A stretch of DNA of 64,000 nt from Benincasa hispida (GCF_009727055.1 NC_052349.1:36547109-36611108); one strand, 5' to 3'. Positions 20,456 to 35,400 are shown, counted from the first letter of the stretch. Notes: generated by a model not told the origin, from the letters alone. Program-made: numbers and translations.

Positions 20456-23400
20456 TTAATTTGCCTGCCCTGCTGCATTTCTGTTCCAGGACAAATAGGA
20501 TGGATCACCAAGAGGCCTGCAAAATAATCCAGTAAGAAGACTAAACATTAATCAAGTTATTGAATGTTGGAGAACTTCAAGTTTAGCAGATGAAATATTA
20601 TCGAGCATTTCAAGCTAAATCGAACAGTTAAATATAATCATGTATCGCTATCTAAATCGCCTCAGATTTCCTTTACAGGAATATAACTTGTATTTGATAT
20701 TTGTCACAAAGAATACAAAACGTCCATGGAGGGATATGAAATCTTAGCCTCAAACAATTGATAATAAATGAGGTACTAATTATATCGTGGGAAGAAATTA
20801 TTATCCACCCCCTTTGAAGATCCTAATATCTCTCTCCAATCATATTTGAGAAAGACCACCAGTAGCAGTTGTCGGAAAAGACCTTTCCTCGATTATCACG
20901 GAGCCATTTGTTTGGGAACTTGATATAACTCTGAGGTACACACCAAGAGAGGACAAAGAGTTTCAAAGATATCGACCACCTACTATATCTTTGATACCAT
21001 AAGCACCAACTTGATCATCAACATGATCATGAAAACCACAGCAAAAGCAAGAATTTAATTGAATATTTTACCAGCCCATATAGAGCTGGACAATTCGTAT
21101 ATTAGAGAATAGAAGTCGGGGTTGTCAAAACTCCATATTTAGAAATCTCTTTCTTTTAGGGATAAAAAACCTTTCGTTGAGAATAAAATAAAAGAATACA
21201 TGGGTCACCAAAAAGACCAACCCACAAGAAAAAGAGTCTCTACAGAAGAGCCTCCAACCTTTAAATGCTTTGTAATCGAAGAAGAGTAATAAGGGACCAC
21301 ACATCAATCGGGTCCCTTTCCAATCCTCTAAAAACTTTATTATTCATCTCCCTCCAAAGATCTCTCAACAATGCATACACCCCGACATGCCACAAGAAAC
21401 AAACTTTCTCCTTAAAAGGTGGATGAAGAAGAAACTCCTCAATCAAACCGATCAGGTCTCTTTGATAGGCCAGCTGAAAGCTAAACGTCTCAAAAAAAGA
21501 AAAACATAACACCAAAGAAACGTGTGAAGTAAAGGATACAACAAAACATACCAATCAACGAAGGCCAATTTCTCGAGAGCCAATCCAGTGTGTTTAAATT
21601 ATTGTAAACAACCTGTCAGACAAAAAACTAAACCTTTTTTGAAGTGTTGATCTTCCAGATGGGCCTAAAGAAGAGTCTATAATGGGAAAAGAGTTCAATA
21701 AACAACAAAAGGAGCTGCATGAGAAGGCCCCAAAGACAGGAGGCTTCCCGTCCCTAAAACCAACATCCCCAATCAAAGACAGGAGAGGCATAATATCTGT
21801 TGTTTCCTAACGGTCAAAGGACGACATACTTGAACGAAAAAGAAATGAAGCTGTCAGACCAATCTAAGATATCATCCACAAAACAGCTTTTTAAGAAGGA
21901 AAGGTAGAAAAGATGAGAAATGAGTATAGAAGGGTATATCCCCCATCCACTAATTGTCCCAAAAATACATTTCTTTTCCCTCTCCCAAAACGCGATGGAC
22001 AAGAGGAGAAAAAGAAGGGACCTTGAAATAAACATCCTTCCACAGATTTTTGTGTGTGCCTTTAAACTTGCCCAACAACCACTCAAAGGGGTGAGTCATA
22101 TTTACAATGATCCTCCACCACAGCTAGCTACAATCAAGGGAGAAACACCAAAGCAATTTCGCTAAGAGGCTTTGTTATGAGTCCTTAAATTCCCTAGTTC
22201 AAGCCCTCTCGTGTTCACAGATTTTCCAATCATCTCCCAGCTCACAAGGGGCTCCTTTACCTTTGTCTACCTCTTCCTACAGGAAATTCCTCATAAGCTT
22301 CACTATACTTTTACAACCCGAACAGGGAACTCTAAAGAGGGAGAAATAGTACACTGGAATACCACTCAACATAGACCAACCTAATAAGGGTGAGTTTACT
22401 GCCTTTGGAGAAGAAGCTTCTCTTCCACGAAACCGTTCTCTTAAGGATGAAAATATCTCGATATAATGACGATATATCCGTGATATATCCGTAAAATCAC
22501 ACATTCGATAGAGATATTGGGGGGTGAGATCTTTTTTCTCCAAATTTCACAATATATCTCTGATATTACCGATATATCTCCAATATAACTTTTTGGGCTA
22601 ATATCTTTCACAACTCAACAAAACCGTGGATATTTTGTGGATATATCGTGGAAATACCATGGATATTTCATCTACATGTCATTATCTCTATATATCACTT
22701 TTTTTTTTTCTTTTTCCAATATCAAGCTTTTTTACCTTTTTATAATTTTCAATCCAAAGCTTTCATTTTCAAAGAAATTAAATTTAGGGGAAAAAAACCC
22801 TTTGACCATGACCATAAAGCTGGTGGAGCAAGAATTAGCCCTTTCACGGGAGAATTTCAATTCACGAATGCCACACAAGACTCCAACCATGACCATAGAG
22901 TTGGTGGGCTAGGAATTGGGGCAATGGGACAATTTTTCATTCGTAGAAGATCCACACATGGTGGTGCTCAGACTAATGCTGACTCATTTGTTTCAACTTT
23001 CAAATATGGAGGGGATGAGTTTGAACAGTCAATATGGACATGGTCAATATGTTTATAATAATAGTGACTATGGTTATTCTCATAGTAACTACAGTCATTC
23101 ATGTGATGGGGACAACTTCCTTGTGAAAGTGATGAACACTCAGACTTAGAGCCTTTATGTTATTTACATTCTTCAGACCATCCTCATTTGAATGAAACAT
23201 AGTTTGATCCAAGATATCCTCCTATTGACATCATTGGGGTTGGTGTTGAGACTCATGAATGACATACTTCCAATTATGTTATAAATTTTTAACATACAAT
23301 GACTTGAGAGCAATATTACTATTATTAAATGAATTATGCAAACATTGAGCTAGTACCTTTTAAATCATCTTTTTATTATTGAATCTTGTATTTGACCTTC

Positions 23401-26400
23401 ATTTTGTATGACCTAGATTTTACTAATAAAATATTCAGTTAATAATAATTTTTTCGATTTTCATTATTATCTATTATTCCATTATCAATCATATTTGACT
23501 TCTCATTATTGATTTATATGCTTAAAGTCATAGTTTATTACTTAAATAAGTTTGTTCTAAAATTTCATTAAAAAATTCACAACATTATATCAATCCATCG
23601 ATATTTAAACATCTTTCGATATATCCGTAAATCTGACTCATCGATACTTACACTGATAATGATACTTTCGTCATTTCTTAATCTTGTCCACTACCAGATT
23701 CCTATCCAAGAGGAAGACCTAAATAAGAGGCGGGAAAGGGGGCCGATGCTACACCCCACAAAACCCATCATAAAACCAGCCCATCTTTCCATCTTTTCAA
23801 GGTCACAATTCACACTCATAATTTAGCTATTATCATATAAATGTCAACACCCATCCTGCTAAATGGCTTTAATATTGTCCACACTAAGTCTCGAGAAATC
23901 AAAAAGAGTTCAATGGCACCACCAATGATTCAAACCTAGTCTTCATGAACGCAACCTGAATCACACTACCGGTGACTACCTCTCCAAGGTAATTAAGATG
24001 AATTTGGAAAGATTCTTGTTTTGGAAGTGAAAAGAGCTTCTAACTCATTATAATCACTTTCAAATATTTAATGGTATCTGGTTAGAAAATCAAGTGATTT
24101 TCAAAATCTAGACAACATTCCACGAGAGATCATTAGTAATTCTTCTAAAAGTGAGAAAAGGGATTTCACTCAGAAATTATCATTTTCAAGAGTCATCCCA
24201 ATTGCACATCCTGGAATGACGATTCGACCCTGTCCTTGGCCTCGGGGAGTGGCGAGCAGCACGGAACTCAGTCCAGCAATTGGAGAACCAGCCAAATTTA
24301 TCTATGCCAAACTAGAAGTAACACAATGCAACACTGAGGATGATCTCAAGAAAGAACTCCCAAGTTCTTTGGAGAGGAGAAGAAACACTCATCTTGATCC
24401 CCACAAATCAAATGACTTCCTTCTTCAAGATCTTCCCCTTCTAAAAAAACATCAATTAGCTTTTCGATACTAGATACGAGCAGCTAGCAAGCACTGTATT
24501 TGGAAAAATGGACTATAAGAAGGTAGGTACTTTTCTACTTCCTTCAAAGGTAAATAGAGTTTCCTTAATATAATGAAATCTCCCCTAGTCAAAGGAGGTT
24601 ATCAAAAAGTGCCCCAATTAGCACAAACATCTGAAATAGGAATCATTACAAAACAATTTGTTCAGCCTACACCGGGAGGCAGCCTAAAGGTAACATATAG
24701 TCGAGAGTAATACAAATCAGAACTAGGCAGGTTAAATCTAGGCAGGTTAAATAATCTCTGATTGTGATAAAGTCAATATTCCCCATTTGTAGATAGTTTT
24801 TGGCTCCAACTTTCTAGAGGGAATATTACTAATGTCTATAACCATGGAACTATGCTACCTATTCTTTTAAAACTTTCAAAATGCATCTTTTTTTTTTTTT
24901 TTTTGGTGTGTGTTCCCTTGCAAGGCACTTCCAAAGAAATAAAGAGCAGGCAAACTTACTTTTTAATGAAAGAACAACTTTCATTGAGAAAAAATGGAGG
25001 ATACGAGGGCATACAAAAAAAACCAAGCCCACAAATACCCCACCAGAGAAAGGTATCTAACTAAGATGTTGCCTAGAGAATAATTGCAAAAAGTCTTTAA
25101 GACCGAAGCCCAAAAAGGAACATGGAACCTCATCAAGGATCAAATTTCACTAGGATCCCTATCCACACCTCTAAACACTCTATTGTTCATCTCTCCCAAA
25201 GATCCTACAACAAAGCACACTCTGGCAACCCACAAAAAACAATATTTCTCTTTGAAAGGTAGATGGAGAAGGAACTCCCAATCATCGCACAAACATCCTT
25301 CTGACGAGCCAACATAAAATCAAACTCTTGAAAGAAAGAATTTCACATAGAACTCGCAAAATGGCACTACTAGAGAAGGTGATCTAGGTTTTTCTCTATC
25401 TTCCAGAAAATGATACAACAAAAAGGACCCATTAACGTAGACATATTTCTCAAAAGCTTATCCATCGTATTCACAATATTGAGCAAAACTAGTCAAGTAA
25501 AGAACTTAACTTTCTTTGGTATCTTAACCCTCCCTAAAACATCGGAACCGACTCAATAACAGGAAAGGGATCCAATGAAAACCTAAAGGACTTAGAGAAA
25601 AACCTTCTATAGGATTTACGACTCCAAACATGAACATCCTATCTCCCAAGCTTAAAGTTAAACTCATCAAGTAGAGAGATAAGTGAGGCCACCTCCATCA
25701 TTTACCTATCAGACAACAGATGACAGAAACCAAAGGACACAGAGCTCCCCGACCAAACCAAAAAATCAAACACTGAACAATTTGTAAAGAAAGACAAATG
25801 ATATAACCGAGGAAATGCAGATGAGAGGAGTCTATCCCCCACCCATTGATCTTCTCAGAAATACGTTCCCTTACCTTCCCCCACAACAAAACAAATAAGA
25901 CGGGAAAAAGATGGGAGCTCAAAAGAAATATCTTTCCAAAGATTTCAGTGCATGGTTTTAACCTCTTTTGCCACCCATTCAAAGGGATGGGGTCATGCTC
26001 CCTCACAATAATTCTATGCTACAAGGATTCGGACTCGAGGGAAAAATGACAAACCATTTAGCCAAGATACAAATTCACAGCTAAATAACGGGGCAGTTGC
26101 AGTTGCATTTATCATATTCTGTAGATTTCAGTCAAGTGAATATCTTTCCCTAAATTTTTAGCTATAGCAGTTATATTTAAGTTTAGAACTTAGAAGATTA
26201 ATTAATCTCACCTTGGCTTGATGACGTACAGTAGTATGAAGGTTATCGCTAAAAACAAGCAGAGTCCTCCAACACTAAGATAAGCTATGCCTAGAAAATC
26301 ATTCTTCCCACCAATCCAACTAGTGGTTGAAAGGACCAGCTTTTTTTTACCACCGAAGCTATAGGTATTATAGTTGTTTTCTATCACCACTGTTATTATA

Positions 26401-29400
26401 TCATTAGCTTCAAAGTCTGCTTCTATCTTCCCATATAGTTTCCTGAAGGTGGGCAGTGCAGCTGTTCGCATCCAAACAATAAGATCCTCTTGCTGGCTCA
26501 GCTATTACACACAAAAAGGAAAGCATATTCAATCATTAACAAGAATCAAAGAGAGGTAAACAATAACATAATCAGAGCATCGACATGAGATGGTAGAATG
26601 CAAATTAAGCATACTCACAGGTATACTCTCATTTAGTGTTGCACCACCAATCAAACTCCCACTCTGGAAGTTTTTAGGATAGACATCAGATCCAAACTTC
26701 TTTTCTTGGTCACTTTTCCAGGCTATGTCCTTCTTGTTGACATGTAATGCCTTGTTCTCCATAGAAAAACCATATGTATCATTGAACAAACTCCAGGCGA
26801 TGAGGCCACAAGGGACAATTGGAGCCCCTTTCCCAATGGTTGCTTCTGGTGCACATGTTTTTGTATTTGCCTCTGCCGCCTTGCTTCGTAATTGTTTATC
26901 ACTTCTGCTTTTTACATAACTGATAATGTTTCATATGTCAAAAGAAACAGAAAAATATGTTAAAATAGAAGGGCAAGAACCGAAAAAGTTGATGAACACT
27001 TGATGTACACTTAAATAAGCAGGTAGGCACAAGTATCAGTTGACATGTAACACGATTTCCACACTTCAATCCCAATAACATGACTAAAAAACAATAACAG
27101 AAAGAGCTCTCCAGAATGATTTAAGAAACTGCATGATACTTTTTAGTGCCATAGTTTTTATGGCTTACTTTCATAGTAAAAAAAATGAATTAATAAAAAT
27201 AAATATAAATTACTTTGTTAGTCCCCAAGGTTTAGGTAATAGTTATTGTTGGAAATAAGGGACTTAGTTGATTGTTTATGGTCCCGGACATATTATAGTT
27301 ATTTACTTTACCCTATTTTTATTTCCTTTTTTGTATTTAGGCTTGTTGGAGCCTATAAATAAGAATCATCTTGTATCTCTCATATTATGTAAAAATTAAT
27401 AAAATGGAGATTCTCTATCATGGTTTTTTCTCCATGTTCTAGGGTTTTCTACGTAAACCTTGTGTCTCCTCTTTCTCTTTCTCTTTTAACATAGTATCAG
27501 AGCGTAGTGACAAAACCCTAGCCACCATCAGCGAAAACCAACCGGTGCAAGATAACCTTAGTGTTGCACCAACACCGCTTCCCCCACAGCCGCTGATAGA
27601 GCCTCCAACCGTCGCCGCCACTGCCGTTCAGATCGTCATTGACTAGTATCTTTGATTGCTGCAAATACATCCTCAATAGCAGCCGATCGGGAACCCTAGT
27701 GCCGCCAGCTGGCGTCCTGCCGTTGCTGCCTTTGGTCCCACTGCCGCCAACCACTTCATCCAACTGCTGGAATCTGAAGCCGATGCTATTGGATCTTCCA
27801 CACATCACCGAGGCAAGTCCGTAATGGGGAGTGATGTGCTGCCAGCTGCCTATAACAGCTTGTTGTTGCCTGGGTTCCCCCATTTGCCGCCACCGAGCTA
27901 TGAATATCACGGGTCCATGGGTCTTTCTCTGGCAATGGTTCAACAACAGTTAGCTGATCTTCAGATGAGTTTTCAACAACAAATCGCCACTCTTGGGGTA
28001 GCCCTAGGTGCTTCCAAAACCACAAACTTAAATTCAAGTGTATTGAATTCAGACGTTCTTTCCAATTTACCGATGTATCCATAGAATCTAGTAACCTCTT
28101 TCCCTACTTTAAATACTGCAAATTATTTGTCTGGTTCTATGGGAAATTTTACCGGCTTAATTGCAAGAGAAAAGTTAAATAGCCAGAATTATTTCTCCTA
28201 GTCTCGGTCTATTAAAATGGCCCTTGAAGGGCATCACAAGTTTGGTTATTTGATTGGCGAGATATCCAAACCTAGACCAGGGGATCCTCGAGAGCACATT
28301 TGGAAAGGAGGGGAATCCTCCCTCCTTGCTAAAATCACTACTGATTAATAGTATTGAAGCCTCATATAGGGAAACCATTGTTGTATGCTACCCCCACTCG
28401 AGATATTTGGGATGCTAATCAGAAATTATATTCAAAAAGGCAGAATGCATCTTGTCTTTACACTCTGTGCAAACAAGTTCACGAGTGCAAACAGGGGACG
28501 ATGGATGTCACTTCGTACTTTAATAAGCTGTCCCTAATCTAGCCGGAGATGGACTTGTGTCGCGAAATTTATTTGGGACTATTCGTGTGGTGTCCAGTAT
28601 TCCAAGATTGAGGAAGTAGATAAGGTATATGATTTCCTAGCTGAATTGAACTCCAAATTCGATGCAGTGCGAGGCCGTATACTGGGACATTGACCTATAC
28701 CCTCTCTATGGAAGTGTGCTCTGAGGTTCACCTTGAGGAAGAAAGATTCAGTACTATGAACATCACTACTGTCACTAATTATGCTATTTTTAGTGCGAAA
28801 TTATCTGGTAATAATGGTGACAAGCATAATGGGAAACAGACTCCATTGTGTAAACATTGCAACAAAAACCTTGGCATACAAAGGAACAGTGCTGAAAATT
28901 ACATGGTAGACCACCGAATGGTGGAAGACGCCCTCCGATTGACAAGTCCAATCTCGGTCGTGCACTTGTAAGTGAGTCTGCGAATGCTTCCCAATCACAA
29001 CCTCAGGTGAATTGTCCAACTGACTCTGTTGTCCCTTCTCTTGGGGCAATTGCTCAATTAGGTACATCACAACCCTTAAGTCTCCTAAGTATAAATAACA
29101 ATAAACCATGGATACTTGATCCAGGGGCTACAGATCATTTAACTGGGTCATCTGTTAACTTCCTATCGTATCTTCCTTGTGCTGGTAATGAAAAGATCAG
29201 AATTGCAAAGGGGTCTTTTGCTCATATTGTGAGTAAAGGTCATATTTCTCCCTTCCATGGTTTAACTTTACAAAATGTGTTGCATGTACCTAAGATATCT
29301 TACAATTTACTATCTATTAGTAAGATAACCCGAGATCTAAATTGTCAAGTTGCCTTCTCACCGAATAATGTTTTCTTTCAGGACTTGAACTTGGAGAAGA

Positions 29401-32400
29401 CAATTGGCACTGCCCAGCACAATAAGGGACTCTAATTCCTTGATGATGATGCTTCTTCTAGGAACAACTATAAGACTAGTTTGTTATCTTCGTATTTTTC
29501 AACTTTAGAAAAAGATTGTATGTTGTGGTATTTTCGCCTTGGTCATCCAAATTTTCAATATATGAAATTTTTAATTCCTCATTTATTTCATAAAGTTGAT
29601 GTCTCTTCTCTTTCTTATGATGTGTGCAATCGTGCAAAACAACATAGGATCACCTTTCCCTCTCAACCTTACAGGCCTTCTCAGCCCTTTAATCTTATTC
29701 ATAGTGACGTTTGGGGTCCTCTAGTGTTACCACCTCTTCAGGAAAACGTTGGGGGTCTTTCTTCTCATTGACAAATCAGAGGTTTTGTCAATATTTCAAC
29801 AATTTTACACCACTATTGAGACTTAGTTCAATACTAAAATTGCTATTCTTCGAAGTGATAATGGTCGTGAATTTCTCAATAATACTCTTCATAAAGTTTT
29901 GTCTTCTAAAGGCATTGTTCACCAAAGTTCGTGTGCGTATACACCTCAACAGAATGGAGTGACTGAAAGGAAAAATCGTCACCTCCTCAAGGTTGCCCGG
30001 TCCCTCATGCTATCTACCTCTCTTCTATCTTATTTGTGGGGAGATGCAGTTCTTATTACAGCTCATCTTATTAATCGAATGTCTTCTCATGTTCTCCAAT
30101 TCCAAACTCCTCTTGAATGCCTCAAGGAGTCATACCCAACCACATGACTCATTCCTGATGTTCCTCTCCGGGTTTTTGGGCGTTTTGTCTTTGTCCATAG
30201 TCATGGCCCTAACCAAACTATGTTTACCCTTGTGCTCAGAAATGTGTCTTCCTTGGATATCCTCTTCACCAGCGAGGTTATAAATGCTTCCATCCTTCTT
30301 CTCGGAAATACTTTATCTCCATGGATGTCCCATTCCTTGAGGATAAACCCTTCTTCCCTATTAGTCATCTTCAGGGGGAGAGTACTAGTGAAGAGACTAA
30401 CTGGTCAACATCCTCAGTCCTTATTGATCTTCCTGAGCCCATCTTGAGTTCTCATGACACTGTTCTACCTACTAAACAGGTCCCTTGGCTAACATACTAC
30501 AGAAAAAATCTCATAAAGGAAATTGTGTCCCCTACTGTTCCGCCGGCTCCGGTCCATGAGTCTGAACCAACACAAGCTCAAGGTACAACTGAGTATGTCC
30601 CTAATAATAATGATTTATGTGTTGAGGATGATATTGTGGATGAAACTGAGAATGACAAGACTAATATGTTAGTTCCAAAAAATAAGGGTGGTCGACAGTG
30701 ACGAGACTACAATAGAAACACGAGAGAGTGAAATTCTACCTTAGCCTGAAACGTGTGATCAAAATCCTACTACGGGTGAGAAAACAGATGAAGTTAGATG
30801 AACCTGGGGATTATGATGCTTCTCTTGACATGCCAATTGCCTTGAAAAGGGGCACCACGTCTTGCACTAAGCATTCTATAAATAGCTTTCTATGTTACAG
30901 TAATTTGTCTTCTAAGTTCAGGGCTTTCACTACCAGTTTTGACATAGCAACAAAACCAAAAAACATACATGTGGCTACGGAGATTCCAAAGTTGAAGACT
31001 ACCGTTATGGAAGAAATGAGAGCTCTTGAAAAGAATAATACGTGGGATTTCGTTACTCTCCCAAAAGGACATAAAACAATTGGGTGCAAATGGGTGTCCA
31101 CTCTGAAGTATAAATCTAATGGTACTTTAGACAGGTACAAGGTCAAACTTGTAGCAAAAGGGTTTACTCAGACTTATGGGGTAGGCTATTCAAAAACTTT
31201 CTCCTGTAGTGAAGTTAAACACGATTCGGGTTCTTCTCTCTGTTGCAGTAAATAAAGATTGACCTCTCCACCAACTTGATGTGAAAAATGCCTTTTTAAA
31301 TGGTGATTTAAAAGAAGAGGTGTATATGAGCCCTCCTCCAAGTTTTGAAACTCAGTTTGATCATCAGGTGTGTAAACTCAAGAAATCCTTGTATGGTCTA
31401 AAACAGTCCCTGAGAGTTTGGTTTGAAAGGTTTACTACCTTTGTTAAGTCTCAAGGGTTCACTCAGGGACACTCGGACCATACATTGTTCACAAAAAGGT
31501 TAGTGTCTGGGAAAATTGTTGTCCTAATCGGGTATGTGGATGATATCGTCTTGTCAAGAGATGATATTGATGAGATCACCAAACTGAAAAAGAAAAAAAA
31601 AGATGGAAAACGAGTTTGAAATCAAAGACCTCGGGAATCTAAAGTATTTCCTTGGAATGGAAGTGGCCAGATCAAGCGAAGGAATCTTTGTCTCACAATG
31701 GAAGTACACTCTTAACTTGTTAAAGGAAATAGGTATGAATAGATGTAGACCTGCTGATACTCCTATAGAATTGAATGCTAAATTGGGAGATTCTATTAAC
31801 AAAGTTCCAATTGATAAAGAAAGGTATCAGCGTGTAGTGGGAAAGTTAATTTATTTATCACATACCAGACTAGACATTTTCTATGCTGTCGGTGTTGTCA
31901 GTCAGTTTATGCAAGCACCTTATGAAGAAGGTATGGAAGCTATGAATTGAATTCTGAGATATTTGAAAAACACTTCTGGTAAAGGTCTAATGTTTAGAAA
32001 AACTGACCGGAAATGCATTGAGGCCTATACCGACTCTAACTAGGCAGGATCAGTGACTGACAGATTGTCTACCTCATGGTACTGTACTTGTGTGGGGTAA
32101 CCTAGTTACTTGGAGAAGTAAGAAGCAAAGTCTAGTTGCTAGAAGTAGCACAGAGGTTAAATATAGAGCTAGGATTTAGGAATTTGTGAAGAAACCTAGT
32201 TCAAGAAAGTACTGTCTGATCTTCGTCAAGATGGTGTCTTACCTATGAAACTCTATTGTGATAATAAAGCTGCTATAAGCATCGCCAATAATCCAAAACA
32301 ACATGATCGAATGAAACATGTGGAGATTGACAGACACTTTATAAAAGAAAAACTGGACAATGGCAATATCTGTATTCCATATATTCCATCAAATCAAAAA

Positions 32401-35400
32401 GTTGCAGATGTTCTCACTAAAGGGTTACTCAGGCAAATTTGACTCTTGCATTAGCAAGTTGGGTCTGATTGATATCTACGCCTCAACTTGAGGGGGAGTG
32501 TTAGAAATAAGGGACTTAGTTGATTGTTTATAATCCTGGGGGTATTATAGTCATTTACTTTACCCTATTTTTTTTTTTCCTTTTTTGTATTTAGGCTTGT
32601 TGGAGCCTATAAATAAGAATCATCTTGTATCTCTCATATTATGTAAAAACTAATAAAACGGACTCTTTATCGTGGTTTTTTCTCTTTGTTCCAGGGTTTT
32701 CCACGTAAACCTTGTGTCTCTTCTTTCTCTCTTTCTCTCTTTTAACAGTTATGTTTGGTCCTTCAGGTTTCTAAGACTTTGAACTTTTGTCCCTATGTTT
32801 AAGAAATACTCCATTTTAACGTTGGATGAAAATGACATGGCATATTTTATTATAAAAAGCTGACATTGCAGCTTTAAAATTAAATAATAAAAACTCTCTC
32901 TTTCCCCCACCTCCTTCTGCTTCCCCTTCCCTAACATCACCGCTCCCACCGCTTTGGCCACCTATCATCTTTGCCCACAACCCCATCACGCCCTCTCTTT
33001 CTCTTTTCCCCTTCTCCCTCTCGTAGAACTGAAGGACCTCCACTAGCCTTTCAAGGCCCCTTAGCGAAGGCCTCAACCAATTTAGTAAAAGAAACATTTC
33101 ATTGATAAATGAAATTAGGTGAACACCTCAAAACACCTAATGGTGATTACAAAATGAGATCGCCAATTGTTAAGTAAAAAAGATAAGATATAATATTTAA
33201 AAGAGTGCTTTGTTTTGCACAAAGAAGGCCGTTAACCAATTTAGTATCATCAATGATAAATAATTTATCAAAAGCAGCCTCCACAATTCTCTTCCAGAGC
33301 TTTGTTGCGACTTTTTCCAATTGGCTCTATTAACTTCACTATTTTCCAATCTTTGTGGAATTCTCGTATGCTATCAAGATAAGATGACGGGGTTGGAATA
33401 TTCATGAAGTGCTTAAAGGGTGCCTAAAATTGAACCTCATATTTTTGGCAAAATGGAACCCAAGTATTTGCAAATGACCAAATGGTCAAATCTTCCCACA
33501 TCTCAATTCAAATATGGATTGATCTCATCAACACCATCAATGACCAATCAAGATGCAAATTGTTGTCTAGATTAGAAGGAGCAGTATTTTCTAAAGCTCA
33601 AGGCGCAATAGAGGGCAATAGCCTCTCAGGCTTTTAGCTAAAGCTTTTTTTTTTTCTGTGAGGTGCAATATATACACACACACACAAACATGAGGATTTT
33701 GCATTGAAGGTTAGTAAATTTTATTTTCTAAAAGTAATGAAGAAAAAAGAAAACCCTAAATGCAAGAATTTTTGCATTTAGCGCTAATAAAAAGAAAAAA
33801 ATAATGAAAAAGTCCCAAGAAACAAATAGAAGGCCAAATCATTTTTCAATTTTGTTGACTGAAGGTCAAAGGAATAAAATGAAGTATTTCCTGAACTCGA
33901 GGGAGGAAAGTGTAAAATTTTGAAACTTGGTAACTAAATGGAACAATTACCCAAACCTTAGGGACGAAAAAGGTAATTTTTCCTAAAAATAAAGGCATCC
34001 TCCCTTCTAAGCTCTATTCATATTCAAACAAGAAATATTTTTAAATGAACCCACTTCCTCCTTGTAGTGGAAAGCAGCCTCATAAACTTTAAAACATTCC
34101 TTAATTGCTTGCACCACTTTCTTCTCACATGTGCCACATGCGTATTTTAATGTATTATTTCCAGACAAGTAGAAACTAAAGAAACAGGTTTGAAGGCTGA
34201 GGGATTAGATAGAAATAATGTTACCATGATTGATAAGAAATGCATGAAGCAAGAGAAATAAGATAATAATACATAGTGGGCAAACCAAAGGAAGGCAAGA
34301 GATCAATAAATAAAAATCAAACTACATGACAAGAGTTGTAATCTTGATCAACAGATGCCTAACGAAGAAAAGTATGAATGAATTTCTTAACCTCCATTTT
34401 CCATTCTAGGTAAACTTAAAGCATAACTGTAAACAGATTAACAGCTTTAGTTCATTTCCTCCAGTTTGCTCCTTAAACTACAATTTTCATATCTTTACTT
34501 TTATAAATTAAATCACGCACTTCTTAACTTTAATAAAAAAGTTATATGACCTTACTTAGGATATGTTTCATAGATTGTACACCATATCCTTCATTTCTAA
34601 ATAATAGGCTATACAACAGATTCTGTATTTCTTCTTCTCCAGATAAATAACACTCGATATTTCAATCATACATGAAAGGCTAGTTGCACATAATTCCATA
34701 AATGTCACAAATCATGAAATAAACAGCACCTGTTATTTGCTTATAAACAGTTTATTTCTCCCATATTCAAGACTCTAACAAGTTTTTTTTTTTTTTGTTG
34801 ACTTCCACTTACCGTCGGTGATTTTGATAGAAGTTATCAAGCTGATAATAGATGAAAACCGGACCTTTCATTGGTTTAGGAACCTGAAAAGCATTAAGTT
34901 GGCTGAACTGTTTAAGACAGATAAATTAAGAGATAAATACGAAAAGGAACCAAAACCCAGTCTGCTTTTTAACAACAACAATAGAAACTGTACTTACAGT
35001 CAGCTTCCTGCTACAGGTTTTATTAGTTTTGCTGTCTTTAATAAACGTAAGAGGATTGCCGCGAAACTCAGAAGGAAGGCAATCATGGTCGTATTGATCC
35101 ACAATTTCAACAACCTGTGTATCATGGAAAGCATATGGCTCAAGTTAAGCATTTAATACTGCAGCAATAAAGTAACAAATAAAAACTTCATAGTATCATA
35201 TTTGCAAGGATGAGGCAGACGAGAGTGTACTTGTTCTGATGCAAATAAGGAAGCAATCCCTATGGGGATAAAGATAATGCCAACAGCAACGAAGGATGTT
35301 ATAACCTGAAATCAAATAGTGACACTAAATAAAAAAGAGTGCATAATGCGACAACAGGGACTAGAGCAAAAAATAAATTCAAATGTTATTGAGGGATACC

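Larger units (their letters stand above)
20517..26211 (-). other. ALIS intron 7 (5,695 bp), transposon-filled
   Basis: This separates the long penultimate exon from the final 19-codon exon. It holds two LINE fragments in the same orientation as the gene, one split by a further repeat. The parts at 20520-21115 and 23770-24885 contain nothing I can name, apart from a plus-strand open frame at 24216-24473 with no recognisable family. Confidence 0.85.
27247..32747 (+). mobile_element. Ty1/copia retrotransposon E1, complete ends, defective
   Basis: A copia element lying antisense to ALIS. LTRs are at 27247-27491 and 32499-32747, and the 5-base duplication GTTAT occurs at 27242-27246 and 32748-32752. 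Inside, in order: primer binding site, gag, protease, integrase, reverse transcriptase, RNase H and a polypurine tract. The two LTRs differ at roughly 20 positions by eye, so the insertion is old. Stops and shifts break both gag and pol. Confidence 0.96.
27204..33983. mobile_element. Mutator-like non-autonomous element, split by copia
   Basis: The left end AAATTACTTTGTTAGTCCCC then AAGGTTTAGGTAATA is inverted at the right end as AAATTACCTTTTTCGTCCCT then AAGGTTTGGGTAATT. Both flanks carry TAAAAATAAA (27194-27203 and 33984-33993), a 10-base candidate target duplication. Without the copia insertion it is about 1.27 kb. Long inverted termini and a 9-11-base duplication suit Mutator-like elements. 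No transposase seen. Confidence 0.7.
26920..34812 (-). other. ALIS intron 5 (7,893 bp), transposon-filled
   Basis: This is a phase-2 intron joining codon parts CG and T to make R140. The bulk is a Mutator-like element (27204-33983) containing a complete Ty1/copia element (27247-32747). The remainder, 33984-34812, is AT-rich with a T run at about 34783-34796 close to the donor end of exon 5. Confidence 0.9.

Noticed and set aside
26725..26919. Plus-strand frame of 64 residues
   Set aside because: Shadow of ALIS exon 6.
34818..35156. Plus-strand frame of 112 residues
   Set aside because: It is the antisense shadow of ALIS exons 4 and 5, whose minus-strand reading is strongly supported.
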